A stretch of 64,000 nucleotides of DNA from contig NZ_JABUMX010000001.1 in the NCBI RefSeq assembly GCF_013327855.1, positions 1,364,001 to 1,428,000 on the forward strand, read 5' to 3'. Below the pieces are notes generated by a model. It was not told the origin of the DNA. It searched no databases and was given only the letters and a program-made list of their open reading frames with translations. Both the position numbers and the translations under genes were made by a program. Shown here in pieces: positions 48,618-57,700 of this stretch; within the stretch, counting starts at the first letter, position 1; each line of letters opens with the position of its first letter. Source of the stretch: Phyllobacterium pellucidum (GTDB taxonomy: Bacteria > Pseudomonadota > Alphaproteobacteria > Rhizobiales > Rhizobiaceae).

Positions 48618-49211
48618 ATGGGGATTCGGCTTCTGCGCTATGGGCTGTGGGCGGCTATTGCCGTCCTCTCCCTCTTGCTGGTCATCACCTATGTCAATAC
48701 TCGTCTTGGCAGCCAATCTGCGGGGGTGAAACTCGGCACGCCCTTCAACCTCACCGACCAGAATGGAGCGCCCATCACTGAAGCCGCATTCGAGGGCCAT
48801 CCAAGCGTGCTCTTTTTTGGTTTCACGCATTGTCCCGAAGTTTGCCCGACAACGCTTTTCGAGATGTCGGGCTGGCTGAAGGACCTTGGCGACGAGGGCA
48901 AGGACCTGCGGGTTTTCTTCATCTCCGTCGATCCGGAGCGTGACACGCCGGACGTCATGAAAGGCTACACCACGGCTTTCACCGACAGGATCACCGGAAT
49001 CACCGGCAAGCCGGACGAAATCGAGAAAGTGCTGAAAGCATGGAAGATTTACGCTCGCAAGGTGCCGACCGAGAATGGCGACGACTACACGATGGACCAT
49101 ACGGCCTCGGTAATCCTGCTCGATCGCGATGGAAGACTGAAAAGCACGATTGACTACAAGGAGAGCAAGGACGTCGCCCTCAAGAAGTTGCGCCTGCTCA
49201 TCGAAAGCTGA
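48618..49211 (+). CDS. SCO1/SenC family copper metallochaperone
   Basis: A 197-residue thioredoxin-like protein with an N-terminal anchor (YGLWAAIAVLSLLLVITYV). Copper ligands are Cys72 and Cys76 (HCPEVCP) and His161 (YTMDHTASV). It works with PCuAC in building the CuA centre of cytochrome oxidase. It is the last gene of the copper unit; a 9-bp inverted repeat (GGTTTCTCG/CGAGAAACC, 49220-49256) follows nine bases after the stop. Confidence 0.95.
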   Translation: MGIRLLRYGLWAAIAVLSLLLVITYVNTRLGSQSAGVKLGTPFNLTDQNGAPITEAAFEGHPSVLFFGFTHCPEVCPTTLFEMSGWLKDLGDEGKDLRVFFISVDPERDTPDVMKGYTTAFTDRITGITGKPDEIEKVLKAWKIYARKVPTENGDDYTMDHTASVILLDRDGRLKSTIDYKESKDVALKKLRLLIES

Positions 49212-49219
49212 TGGCGCAT

Positions 49220-49256
49220 GGTTTCTCGTCGCGCTTTTCATGCCCGGCGAGAAACC
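49220..49256. repeat. Inverted repeat after sco gene
   Basis: GGTTTCTCG (49220-49228) and CGAGAAACC (49248-49256) are perfect reverse complements with a 19-nt loop. No U-run follows directly, so it may protect the 3' end of the mRNA or act as a weak terminator. Confidence 0.45.
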
Positions 49257-49327
49257 CTGCCACAGGAAGACCGTTCCAGATTTTGTGGCGTTTGGAACAA
49301 TTGTATACTAAAAAACTCATAATTTCC

Positions 49328-49341
49328 TAGAATAATTCTAA
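49328..49341. promoter_or_regulatory. Irr-like iron control element
   Basis: TAGAATAATTCTAA fits the core TAGAA-N3-TTCTAA of the rhizobial Irr-binding site (11 of 14 conserved positions of TTTAGAA-N3-TTCTAAA). It lies in a roughly 100-bp strongly AT-rich stretch (49300-49395) of otherwise GC-rich DNA and just before a TTGATA at 49346 that could be a -35. Target would be the leader/Cys-rich genes starting at 49492 or 49646. Irr control is an inference. Confidence 0.45.
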
Positions 49342-49491
49342 CCTATTGATATTTTTAATATTTTTAAAGATTTAGTGTTTGACTTTATCAGGTTCGCCAG
49401 CCTTTATGCGAACTGGCGCGAGGTGCGCCGGCATCCCACGGATGCATCCCTTTGATGTCTGGGCCTTGAACCCTTTCGATTGGAGGACCTT

Positions 49492-49665
49492 ATGATTGGT
49501 CTTTTTCTGCCACGCCTGCGCGTGGTTTCCCTGCTGCCACGGCAGCAACTGCTTTTACCCTCCAGTCCGAAGCGGCTGGCCGATATTCTTCCAGGTCGCC
49601 GCAAAGGCTCTTTCGCTGCAACACGCAATCACGAAAGGGCAGGCGATGTATCCGCATTTGACTGA
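49492..49665 (+). CDS. Possible 57-residue leader ORF with strong ribosome site
   Basis: An ATG at 49492 follows a near-ideal GGAGG with five-base spacing (49482-49486). The frame runs for 57 codons, is rich in Leu, Arg and Pro (begins MIGLFLPRLRVVSLLPRQQ) and stops at 49665, overlapping the start of the next gene at 49646 by 20 bp. It could be a true small protein or a leader whose translation exposes the downstream start. No family recognised. It accounts for the second half of the 434-bp gap between sco and the Cys-rich gene. Confidence 0.45.
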   Translation: MIGLFLPRLRVVSLLPRQQLLLPSSPKRLADILPGRRKGSFAATRNHERAGDVSAFD

Positions 49666-50152
49666 ATCGCATGGCGGCAACGGCTGCTATTTCGACCGAA
49701 CTCCCGAGAAGCTCGTTCTCGAAGGTTATCGCCGTTGGACTGCGGGCTTTGAAACCGGATCGGTAATCGCCTGGGAGATGGCTTTCGGTCTCTACAGCGA
49801 GCTGCTCGGCAGCCGCAACGGCAATCGGGCGCTCTCGGAACTGTCGTATTTCATCCGCACCCTGCGCCATTGCGCAATGTGCCCGTTGAAGACATTTCCA
49901 TTCGGTTCGCACCATGTATGCCGGGAGGAATGCCTGACTTTGGGACTGATCGCGGGCTTACAAAATTGTGACATGGTTGCGGCCAGAACTTGCCTCAATG
50001 CCATGGCATGTCCTTCCCGTCAGGAGGATGTGGAGAACGCTGCGATCACCTTTGCCGAAACGCTTGTCGAATTGGACCAGGTGCTTTTGCCGATACCGAA
50101 ATTCGCAATCGACGACATTATTTCGCGCCCGCAGCGCGCGAGCCTGCACTAA
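49646..50152 (+). CDS. Uncharacterised cysteine-rich protein
   Basis: A 168-residue soluble protein that I do not recognise. Eight Cys: 14, 76, 79, 92, 96, 108, 116 and 122. The core HCAMCPLKTFPFGSHHVCREEC (CxxC-x12-CxxxC with two His before the third Cys) looks like a metal or Fe-S site. No signal peptide is visible from the chosen start at 49646, which has AAAGGG seven bases upstream. The longer frame from 49496 would add a stretch of low likelihood. It precedes a small secreted ORF and the sulfate-uptake operon. An iron- or sulfur-related role is a guess from the Cys content and the Irr-like site. Confidence 0.75.
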   Translation: MYPHLTESHGGNGCYFDRTPEKLVLEGYRRWTAGFETGSVIAWEMAFGLYSELLGSRNGNRALSELSYFIRTLRHCAMCPLKTFPFGSHHVCREECLTLGLIAGLQNCDMVAARTCLNAMACPSRQEDVENAAITFAETLVELDQVLLPIPKFAIDDIISRPQRASLH

Positions 50153-50164
50153 AGGGACGAGCCA

Positions 50165-50359
50165 ATGATCATCAGTTCACGGCTGGAACGCCGCCTTTCC
50201 ATCACTGCGACTGCGCTTCTGACGGCAGCCGCGTTCGCCATGCCGATCAAGACCCGGACATCTACTGAAAGCCGGCCATCCGCAAACTATGTGAATGTCG
50301 CCGAGGCCGGGACGAACGATAGAACCTACCGCGACCACGGCAGGGCGCGCCCTCGTTAA
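50165..50359 (+). CDS. Small hypothetical protein with N-terminal signal or anchor
   Basis: A 64-residue product: a basic N terminus, a hydrophobic stretch (LSITATALLTAAAFAMPIK), then a polar Ser/Thr/Asn/Arg tail. A GGGACGAG lies just before the ATG and the gap to the Cys-rich gene is 12 bp, so the two are probably co-transcribed. An 8-bp GC hairpin follows after 8 bp. No family recognised; reality as a gene is moderately supported. Confidence 0.5.
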   Translation: MIISSRLERRLSITATALLTAAAFAMPIKTRTSTESRPSANYVNVAEAGTNDRTYRDHGRARPR

Positions 50360-50367
50360 AAGTGGTT

Positions 50368-50390
50368 CGGCCCCGTGAATTGCGGGGCCG
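50368..50390. terminator. GC hairpin after the small ORF
   Basis: CGGCCCCG (50368-50375) pairs with CGGGGCCG (50383-50390), 7-nt loop. An alternative longer pairing GGTTCGG (50364-50370) with CCGAACC (50394-50400) competes with it. No U-run follows, so termination would be weak or Rho-dependent. Confidence 0.4.
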
Positions 50391-50660
50391 CTCCCGAACC
50401 ATCCGCCATCCCGTTAGACAACTATTCCACGATAGTATGATTTTTCAGGAAAGGGGCGAAATCGGGCGTCGCATTCCCAATTTTCCGATCGTGCCCGGCC
50501 CATCAGGAATCCTGTGCTCCGGCCCATTAGACGACCGTTTCGATAGACTAAGGTGCTTGCGGTAGAATATTCTAATTTTACCCTGTAAAAGGAATTCTTT
50601 CTAACGCCCCTAATTTTGGGGCCTCTGCTACGCTTCAGTTCTCATCATACGGAGGCAGGC
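50391..50660 (+). promoter_or_regulatory. Sulfate operon leader with palindrome and hairpin
   Basis: Non-coding stretch before sbp. It holds a perfect 12-bp palindrome TAGAATATTCTA (50563-50574) in an AT-rich segment, then GCCCC (50606-50610) and GGGGC (50618-50622) that can form a short hairpin 38 bp before the sbp start. The palindrome resembles the Irr-like element at 49328 but has a 2-bp centre rather than 3. No gene is seen in this stretch. Regulator unknown; sulfur or iron control is possible. Confidence 0.45.
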
Positions 50661-51692
50661 ATGAAAAATTCCCGATTTTCCCTAACATTCGCGGCAGCGT
50701 TGCTTACAGCAACGATCGCCGTTCAGCCGATGTCTGCTGCCTTTGCGGACACCACCCTTCTCAACGTCTCCTACGATCCGACCCGCGAGTTCTACAAGGA
50801 TTTCAACGCGGCATTCGCGGCGAAGTGGAAAGCCGACACCGGCGAGACGATCACCATCCAGAGTTCGCACGGCGGATCGGGCAAGCAGGCCCGCGCCGTG
50901 ATCGACGGACTCGATGCCGATGTTGTGACGCTCGCACTCGAAAGCGACATTACGGCGATTGCCGAGGCGACGAAAAAAATCAATCCCGATTGGCGCACCA
51001 AATATCCGCACAATGCGGCGCCCTACACCTCGACCATCGTGTTTCTGGTTCGCAAGGGAAACCCCAAGGGCATCAAGGACTGGGGTGACCTGATCAAGGA
51101 TGACGTTCAGGTCATCACCCCAAATCCGAAGACCTCGGGCGGCGCCCGCTGGAATTATCTGGCAGCCTGGGCCTGGGCCTATGGCCAGTACGGCGGCGAC
51201 GAAGCCAAGATCAAGGAATATATAGCGACGCTGTTCCAGCACGTTCCGGTTCTCGATACCGGCGCCCGCGGCTCGACGACGACCTTCGCCCAGCGCGAAC
51301 TCGGCGACGTCCTGCTTGCCTGGGAGAACGAAGCCTATTTGTCGCTGGCTGAATTCGGCGAAGACAAATTCGATATCGTCGTTCCCCCGCAGTCGATCCT
51401 TGCCGAACCGCCCGTTGCTGTCGTCGATGGCAATGTCGATGCCAAGGGCACGCGGAAAGCTGCCGAGGCCTATCTCCAGTATCTCTACTCCGAAGAGGGC
51501 CAGACCCTCGCCGCGAAGCATTTCTATCGTCCGGCCGAACCGGAACTGGTCGCTCCAGACCTCATCAAGAAATTGCCGGAGTTGAAACTAGTGAAGATCG
51601 ATGATCCTATCTTCGGCGGTTGGGCCAAAGCGCAGCCCTACCACTTCGGAGATGGCGGTACGTTTGACCAGATTTACAAGCCGAAACAGTAA
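50661..51692 (+). CDS. sbp: Sulfate ABC transporter substrate-binding protein
   Basis: Periplasmic sulfate-binding protein, 343 residues. The signal peptide ends SAAFAD (about residue 28). Family marks: [70 protein letters not shown], and the C-terminal [22 protein letters not shown]. The ATG has a GGAGG site five bases upstream. First gene of sbp-cysT-cysW-cysA. Confidence 0.96.
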   Translation: MKNSRFSLTFAAALLTATIAVQPMSAAFADTTLLNVSYDPTREFYKDFNAAFAAKWKADTGETITIQSSHGGSGKQARAVIDGLDADVVTLALESDITAIAEATKKINPDWRTKYPHNAAPYTSTIVFLVRKGNPKGIKDWGDLIKDDVQVITPNPKTSGGARWNYLAAWAWAYGQYGGDEAKIKEYIATLFQHVPVLDTGARGSTTTFAQRELGDVLLAWENEAYLSLAEFGEDKFDIVVPPQSILAEPPVAVVDGNVDAKGTRKAAEAYLQYLYSEEGQTLAAKHFYRPAEPELVAPDLIKKLPELKLVKIDDPIFGGWAKAQPYHFGDGGTFDQIYKPKQ

Positions 51693-51696
51693 CAGC

Positions 51697-52557
51697 ATGA
51701 TTTCCAACCTCGCGAAAGCAGGTTGGCGGTTTAAGAGGCCGAGTGTCATTCCGGGATTTGGAATGGCACTCGGCTTCACTCTTGCCTACCTCGCATTAAT
51801 TGTTCTTATTCCTTTAACGGGTCTCGCATGGCGTTCCGCATCCCTTGGCTGGGCCGGGCTATGGCATGTCGCAACCGATCCCCGCACCCTCAACGCACTC
51901 AAGATCAGCTTTGGCACGGCCTTTGTCGCGGCGCTGATCAACGTCTTTTTCGGCGTCGTCGTTGCCTGGGTGCTGGTGCGCTATCGTTTTCCGGGTCGTC
52001 GCATCATCGATGCGATTGTCGATCTCCCCTTCGCCCTGCCGACAGCCGTGGCCGGTATCGCGCTGACGTCGATCTACGCCAAGAACGGCTGGATCGGACG
52101 CTGGCTTGATCCGCTTGGCATCAAGGTTGCGTTCACCCCGATCGGCATCACCATCGCGCTGATCTTTGTCGGCCTGCCTTTCGTGGTGCGCACGGTGCAG
52201 CCGGTGATGGAAGAAATCCGCACGGAGGTCGAGGAAGCTGCAGCCACGCTCGGCGCCAATCGTTTTCAGACGATCACGCGTGTGTTGCTGCCCGGTCTCC
52301 AGCCGGCGATCCTCACCGGGTTCGCCCTCGCCTTCGCCCGGGCAGTCGGCGAATACGGTTCGGTGATCTTCATCGCCGGCAACCTGCCTTACGTGTCAGA
52401 GATAGCGCCGCTCCTCATCGTCATCCGGCTTGAGGAATTCGACTATGCCGGCGCGACGGCGATCGCAGCAATCATGCTGCTGATCTCATTTGCCATGCTC
52501 TTCATCATCAATCTTATTCAGGCGTGGAGCCGCAGGAGGTATGGCTATGGTACATGA
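51697..52557 (+). CDS. cysT: Sulfate ABC transporter permease CysT
   Basis: A 286-residue inner-membrane permease with six helices. CysT features: PGFGMALGFTLAYLALIVLIPL, DLPFALPTAVAGIALTSIYAKNGWIG, and the coupling motif EEAAATLGANRFQTITRVLLPGLQPAILTGFALAFARAVGEYGSVIFIAGN. The start is 4 bp after sbp and has no strong ribosome site, suggesting coupling. It overlaps cysW at its end. Confidence 0.95.
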   Translation: MISNLAKAGWRFKRPSVIPGFGMALGFTLAYLALIVLIPLTGLAWRSASLGWAGLWHVATDPRTLNALKISFGTAFVAALINVFFGVVVAWVLVRYRFPGRRIIDAIVDLPFALPTAVAGIALTSIYAKNGWIGRWLDPLGIKVAFTPIGITIALIFVGLPFVVRTVQPVMEEIRTEVEEAAATLGANRFQTITRVLLPGLQPAILTGFALAFARAVGEYGSVIFIAGNLPYVSEIAPLLIVIRLEEFDYAGATAIAAIMLLISFAMLFIINLIQAWSRRRYGYGT

Positions 52558-53431
52558 CCTGTCCCAGACCGCAGCCCCCGCAGCGGCGACCTGGCACCCG
52601 GCAACGACCGAGAGCCGCGGCTCACGCTATGTGCTGATCGGCATCACGCTGGTGTTTCTCGGATTGTTCCTCGTCCTGCCGCTTGTTTCGGTTTTCGTCG
52701 AGGCATTCCGCAAAGGACCGGCCGAATATTTCACCGCGCTCATAGAGCCTGACGCGCAAGCTGCCATCCGCCTGACGCTGCTCGTCGCCGCGATCGCCGT
52801 ACCGCTTAATCTCGTCTTCGGCGTGGTCGCCGCATGGACCATCGCCAAGTTCGAATTCAAGGGCAAGGCGTTCCTGACGACGCTCATCGACCTGCCGTTC
52901 TCGGTCTCGCCGGTAATTTCGGGCCTGGTTTATGTGCTGCTATTCAGCTCGCACAGCTTGCTTGGACCATGGTTCAAATCGCATGGCATCGAAATCCTCT
53001 TTGCCGTGCCCGGTATCGTGCTTGCGACGGTTTTCGTGACCTTCCCCTTCGTTGCCCGTGAATTGATCCCGCTCATGCAGCATCAGGGCACGACCGACGA
53101 GGAAGCCGCGCTCTCGCTCGGGGCCAATGGCTGGCAGACTTTCTGGCATGTGACATTGCCGAACATCAAATGGGGCTTGCTCTACGGCGTGCTTTTGTGC
53201 AACGCCCGCGCCATGGGGGAATTCGGCGCCGTGTCCGTCGTATCAGGCCACATTCGCGGGCTGACCAATACGATGCCGCTGCATGTCGAAATTCTTTACA
53301 ACGAATATAATTTTGTCGCTGCGTTCGCGGTGGCTTCGCTTCTGGCGCTGCTGGCGCTGGTCACGCTTATTCTCAAGTCATTGCTTGAGATGCGATACGG
53401 CGCGGAGCTGCGGGCAGCAGGCGGACACTGA
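52547..53431 (+). CDS. cysW: Sulfate ABC transporter permease CysW
   Basis: A 294-residue permease partner of CysT. Motifs: [19 protein letters not shown], the coupling segment [54 protein letters not shown], and a C-terminal helix. The AGGAGG before it is seven bases from the ATG at 52547, but abuts the ATG at 52541, so 52547 is the better start. It overlaps the cysT 3' end by 11 bp. Confidence 0.95.
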   Translation: MVHDLSQTAAPAAATWHPATTESRGSRYVLIGITLVFLGLFLVLPLVSVFVEAFRKGPAEYFTALIEPDAQAAIRLTLLVAAIAVPLNLVFGVVAAWTIAKFEFKGKAFLTTLIDLPFSVSPVISGLVYVLLFSSHSLLGPWFKSHGIEILFAVPGIVLATVFVTFPFVARELIPLMQHQGTTDEEAALSLGANGWQTFWHVTLPNIKWGLLYGVLLCNARAMGEFGAVSVVSGHIRGLTNTMPLHVEILYNEYNFVAAFAVASLLALLALVTLILKSLLEMRYGAELRAAGGH

Positions 53432-53442
53432 GAGGGTTTGAA

Positions 53443-54480
53443 ATGGATGTTCGCGTAAGTGGTGTGCGCAAGGAATTCGATCGCTTTCCGGCGCTGCACG
53501 ACGTTTCACTGGAAATAAAGTCGGGCGAACTTATCGCCCTGCTTGGCCCGTCCGGGTCGGGCAAGACAACTCTGCTGCGCCTGATCGCCGGGCTGGAATC
53601 CCCCACCGAGGGCAAGGTGTTCTTCGGCGATGAGGACGCCTCGCTGAAGTCGGTCCAGGAGCGCAATGTCGGTTTCGTGTTCCAGCATTATGCTCTGTTC
53701 CGGCACATGACGGTCATCGACAATGTTGGTTTCGGGCTGAAGGTACGGCCCTCGAACACGCGGCCCGCCAAGGACGAGATCCGGCGCCGTTCATCGGAGC
53801 TTCTCGACTTCGTCCAGCTTTCAGGCCTGGAAAAGCGCTACCCCGCGCAGCTATCGGGCGGCCAGCGCCAGCGCGTCGCCCTTGCTCGTGCGATGGCAAT
53901 CGAGCCGCGCGTTCTGCTGCTCGACGAGCCTTTCGGCGCCCTCGACGCCAAAGTTCGCAAGGAACTCCGGCGCTGGCTGCGCGAAATCCACGACAAGACC
54001 AAGCATACGACCGTCTTCGTGACCCATGATCAGGATGAGGCGCTTGAACTTGCCGATCGGGTCGTGGTGATGAGCCAGGGCAGCATAGAGCAGGTCGGCA
54101 CGCCGGACGAAGTCTACGACAAGCCAAACTCGCCGTTCGTTTATGGCTTCATCGGTGAATCGAGCCGCCTGCCGGTTCGCATCGAGAACGGAACTGTCTG
54201 GATCGGCGAGAAGTCACTTGGCCTTAAGGCCGACCGGCCCGATGGCGACGGCATGCTCTATTTCCGCCCGCACGATGTCGAGCTGGTGGACGGCTCCAAC
54301 GGCTGCATCGCGGGTACGGTCGTCGCGAGCCGCCGTGTCGGCGCAACGCGGCGCGTCGAACTGATGGTCGCGGGTGCTGAGGAGCGTATCGAAATCGGCA
54401 TCGATGCCGACCACCCTGCGACTGAACTCTCCGGCATCGCTTTCAGGCCAAGACATTTTCGCGTCTTTGCCCGCGATTGA
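53443..54480 (+). CDS. cysA: Sulfate ABC transporter ATP-binding protein CysA
   Basis: A 345-residue ATPase. Walker [12 protein letters not shown], signature [19 protein letters not shown], Walker [29 protein letters not shown] (the CysA-typical continuation), H-loop [11 protein letters not shown]-terminal regulatory TOBE-like domain follows from about residue 230. AGAGGG precedes the ATG. Last gene of the operon; a strong terminator lies 18 bp after the stop. Confidence 0.96.
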   Translation: MDVRVSGVRKEFDRFPALHDVSLEIKSGELIALLGPSGSGKTTLLRLIAGLESPTEGKVFFGDEDASLKSVQERNVGFVFQHYALFRHMTVIDNVGFGLKVRPSNTRPAKDEIRRRSSELLDFVQLSGLEKRYPAQLSGGQRQRVALARAMAIEPRVLLLDEPFGALDAKVRKELRRWLREIHDKTKHTTVFVTHDQDEALELADRVVVMSQGSIEQVGTPDEVYDKPNSPFVYGFIGESSRLPVRIENGTVWIGEKSLGLKADRPDGDGMLYFRPHDVELVDGSNGCIAGTVVASRRVGATRRVELMVAGAEERIEIGIDADHPATELSGIAFRPRHFRVFARD

Positions 54481-54498
54481 AGCAGGTAATGCGGAGTT

Positions 54499-54527
54499 GG
54501 CGGGATCAATGCGATCCCGCCTTTTTT
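54499..54527 (+). terminator. Intrinsic terminator of the sulfate operon
   Basis: GGCGGGATC (54499-54507) and GATCCCGCC (54513-54521) form a perfect 9-bp stem with a 5-nt loop, followed by six T. A textbook Rho-independent terminator. Confidence 0.95.
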
Positions 54528-54763
54528 GTTTGGGACCACCCCTTGCAACCAAAGCCCGCCTTAACAGTTTCCGGCTGAATTACGCCAAAAGCCCAATGGA
54601 AATCTGACTCATTTTCATCAAAACTGATCGCTAGAGGCGAAAGTGCTTCTAGCGTCATTGCCTTGAGCCGATTAGATCGTAAACTGTTCGTGAGGGGGAA
54701 CGATCCCGAGCGAACCTTGTGCTGCAATCAGAAGATTATTTCTTCCAACCGAAATGATGGCAA

Positions 54764-57700
54764 ATGCCCGCATTGAGTTTCATTCAAGCTTTCACATCCC
54801 AGAAAAACACAGCCGGCCAGGTCCTTTCTGCCCAGCCGAACCCTATCAGGGCCCATTACAAATCGATCGATGACTTGCGGGATCTGGGAGCGCGGGTAGC
54901 GAAGGGCGAAGACGTCCGCCTGCCCGACTATGAACCGATGGTGTTCGAGCAGCGCACCGTCGAAAACGCCAAGCTCATTCTGCATTCCTATCGCTCGTCC
55001 GATGCGGCAGCACGCAAAGGTGAAACGATCACGCCAGCCGCTCAGTGGCTGCTCGATAATTATTATCTCGTCGACCAGAATATTCAGCAGGTTGAGCGCG
55101 ATCTGCCGAAGAAGTTCTTCCGGCAACTGCCGCCGCTCGCCAACAATCCCGGCATTCCGCGCGTCATGGCGCTTGCCTGGCTCTATGTCGCCCATACGGA
55201 CAGCCAGTTTTCGCTGAACAGTCTCAGCGCAATCGTCGAAGGCTTCCAGACGGTCGAGCCGCTGCATATCGGCGAACTCTGGGCATTGCCCTCTGCGGTG
55301 CGGTTCATCCTTATCGAAAATGCCCGCCGGCTCTCCCTGCGCGTCGAGCGCGCCCGCCGCATGCGCGCCTTCGCCAACACGGTTGCCGACGAGATCACCC
55401 TTTACGCTGACAAGGACGCGCTGCCGCAGCTGCTTGCGCAATATGCGCCGGCGGCACGTGACAGCACCTTCGCCACGCACCTCCTCTATCGTCTGCGCGG
55501 CGGCGCGACCCATTCGGGCGCCGCAGTTGCATGGCTCGAAGAAGAGCTCGAGAAGAACGGCAGCGACGCCGAAGACGCTATCATCCAGGAACATACGCGC
55601 CAGTCCACCGGCGGCGTGACCATGGGCAACCTGATCCGAAGCCTCAAGTCCATCGACGACGTCGACTGGATCACATGGTTCGAGACGGTCAGCGGCGTCG
55701 ATGCCGTCCTGCGCGAGAATTCGAATTTCGACGCGCTCGACTTCCATTCACGCAATGCCTACCGCGTCGCCATCGAAAAAATCGCCCGCCGCTCCGGCAA
55801 GAGCGAGCATGATATCACCCTCGAAGCGCTGGACCTTGCCCAAAAGAGCGCCGAAGAGACCGGCGGCGGCGATGCCGTCACCGAGCAGCGCAAGCGCGAC
55901 GTCGGCTACTACCTCTCCGGCGATGGCCGGCCCGAACTCGAGGCGAAGTGCGATTATTCACCGACGGTGCTTGAGCGCTGGGTCCGCTTCTATCGGAAGC
56001 TCGGCCTTGCCGGGCTCTGGGTGCCGGCATCTTTCTTTTCGATCGCCATCCTGCTTCTGATCCACCACTGGCTCCGTCAGGCCGGTCTGTCGCACGGCAT
56101 GACGCTGCTTTTCACGGTGCTTGCGGTTTTCCCGGCGATGGAAACGGCCAACGGCTTCGTCAACTGGATCATACCGATGTTCATGCCGCCGACGCGGCTT
56201 ATCGGCTTCGAATACAAGAACGGACTGCCGCCCGAGGCAAAAACCCTTGTCGCCGTGCCGACATTGATCACCTCGCGCGACTCCGTCGACGAGCATATCC
56301 GCAACCTCGAAGTGCACTACCTCACCAACCCGCGCGGCGAGGTCTATTTCGCCCTCCTTACAGACTGGAAAGACAGCCAGAACGAGCAAACGGACGACGA
56401 TCTCGACATATTCGACTATGCGCGCGAGAAGATCACCGCGCTTAACGAACACTATACGCAGGCCAATCCGCGCTTCTTCCTGCTTCACCGCAAGCGGCTC
56501 TACAACCCGCAGGAAGTCTGCTGGATGGGCTGGGAGCGCAAGCGCGGCAAGCTGCACGAACTCAACCTGCTGCTGCGCGGCGATAAGGACACGACCTATT
56601 TCCCCTCCAACGAGGAACTGCCGACCGACATCAAGTTTGTCATGACGCTCGATTCCGACACGCGCCTTACGCCGGATTCGGTCAATCGCCTCGCCGGCAA
56701 GCTGGTGCATCCGCTCAATCGCCCGATCTACCGGGCAAAATCTGGCCGCGTCGTCAGCGGCTATTCGGTTCTGCAACCGCGCGTGACGCCCTCGCTCACT
56801 ACCGGTGACGACGCCTCGTTCCTGCAGCGCGTCTTTTCGGTCAACCGCGGCATCGACCCTTATGTCTTCGCGGTATCAGACGTCTATCAGGACGTGCTCG
56901 GCGAAGGCACCTTCACGGGCAAGGGCCTCTATGATGTCGATTTCTTCGAAGCGTCGCTCGACGGCAAGATCGGCGAGAACTCGGTGCTCAGCCACGATCT
57001 TCTCGAGGGCGGCTACGCGCGTGCCGCGCTCGTCAGCGACGTCGAAGTCGTGGAAGATTATCCCACCGGCTACAATGTCGATATTTCGCGCCATCATCGC
57101 TGGACCCGCGGCGACTGGCAGCTTTTGCCCTATCTCTTCAGCACCAAGCCGGGCGTTACGGCCGTCACGCGCTGGAAGATGGTCGACAATTTGCGCCGTT
57201 CACTTGCGCCGATCTTCTGGCTGATTGCTGCCATTGCCGGATGGACGTTGCTGCCGCCCGGTCTTGCCACGCTCTGGCTGTGCTTCCTCATCTTCAGCAT
57301 GTTCATCGTGCCGACGATGATCCTTTTCACCAATCTTGTGCCGACGGACATGAACCTGTCGCTCAAGGGCCACTTCCAGGCGATTCTGACTGACATCTTC
57401 TCCGGCGCCGCCGATATCGCGCTTCGCATCACCTTCCTCGCCAATATGGCGGTTTTGATGGGCGATGCGATCGTGCGCACGCTCTATCGCCTCTTCGTCA
57501 CGCGCAAGCACCTCCTCGAATGGCGGGCCGCCGCCCAGGCAAAGACGAGTTCGCCCGATACGCTGCAGTACTACATGCAACTGATGTGGCCGGCGACGGT
57601 CGTCGCCATCATCGCCATCGGCTTGCCCTTGGCCGGCCATAGCCGCGCATGGTTCCTGGCAGTGCCTTTCGCCTTAATCTGGTTCCTGTCACCGATGATC

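Noticed and set aside
50563-50574. Calling TAGAATATTCTA a definite Irr box
   Set aside because: The centre is 2 bp instead of 3, so it does not fit the consensus; kept only as a palindrome of unknown use.
54728-55747. Minus-strand frame over the ndvB start, and many others within ndvB
   Set aside because: All lie antisense to a continuous 2877-codon gene with known domains.
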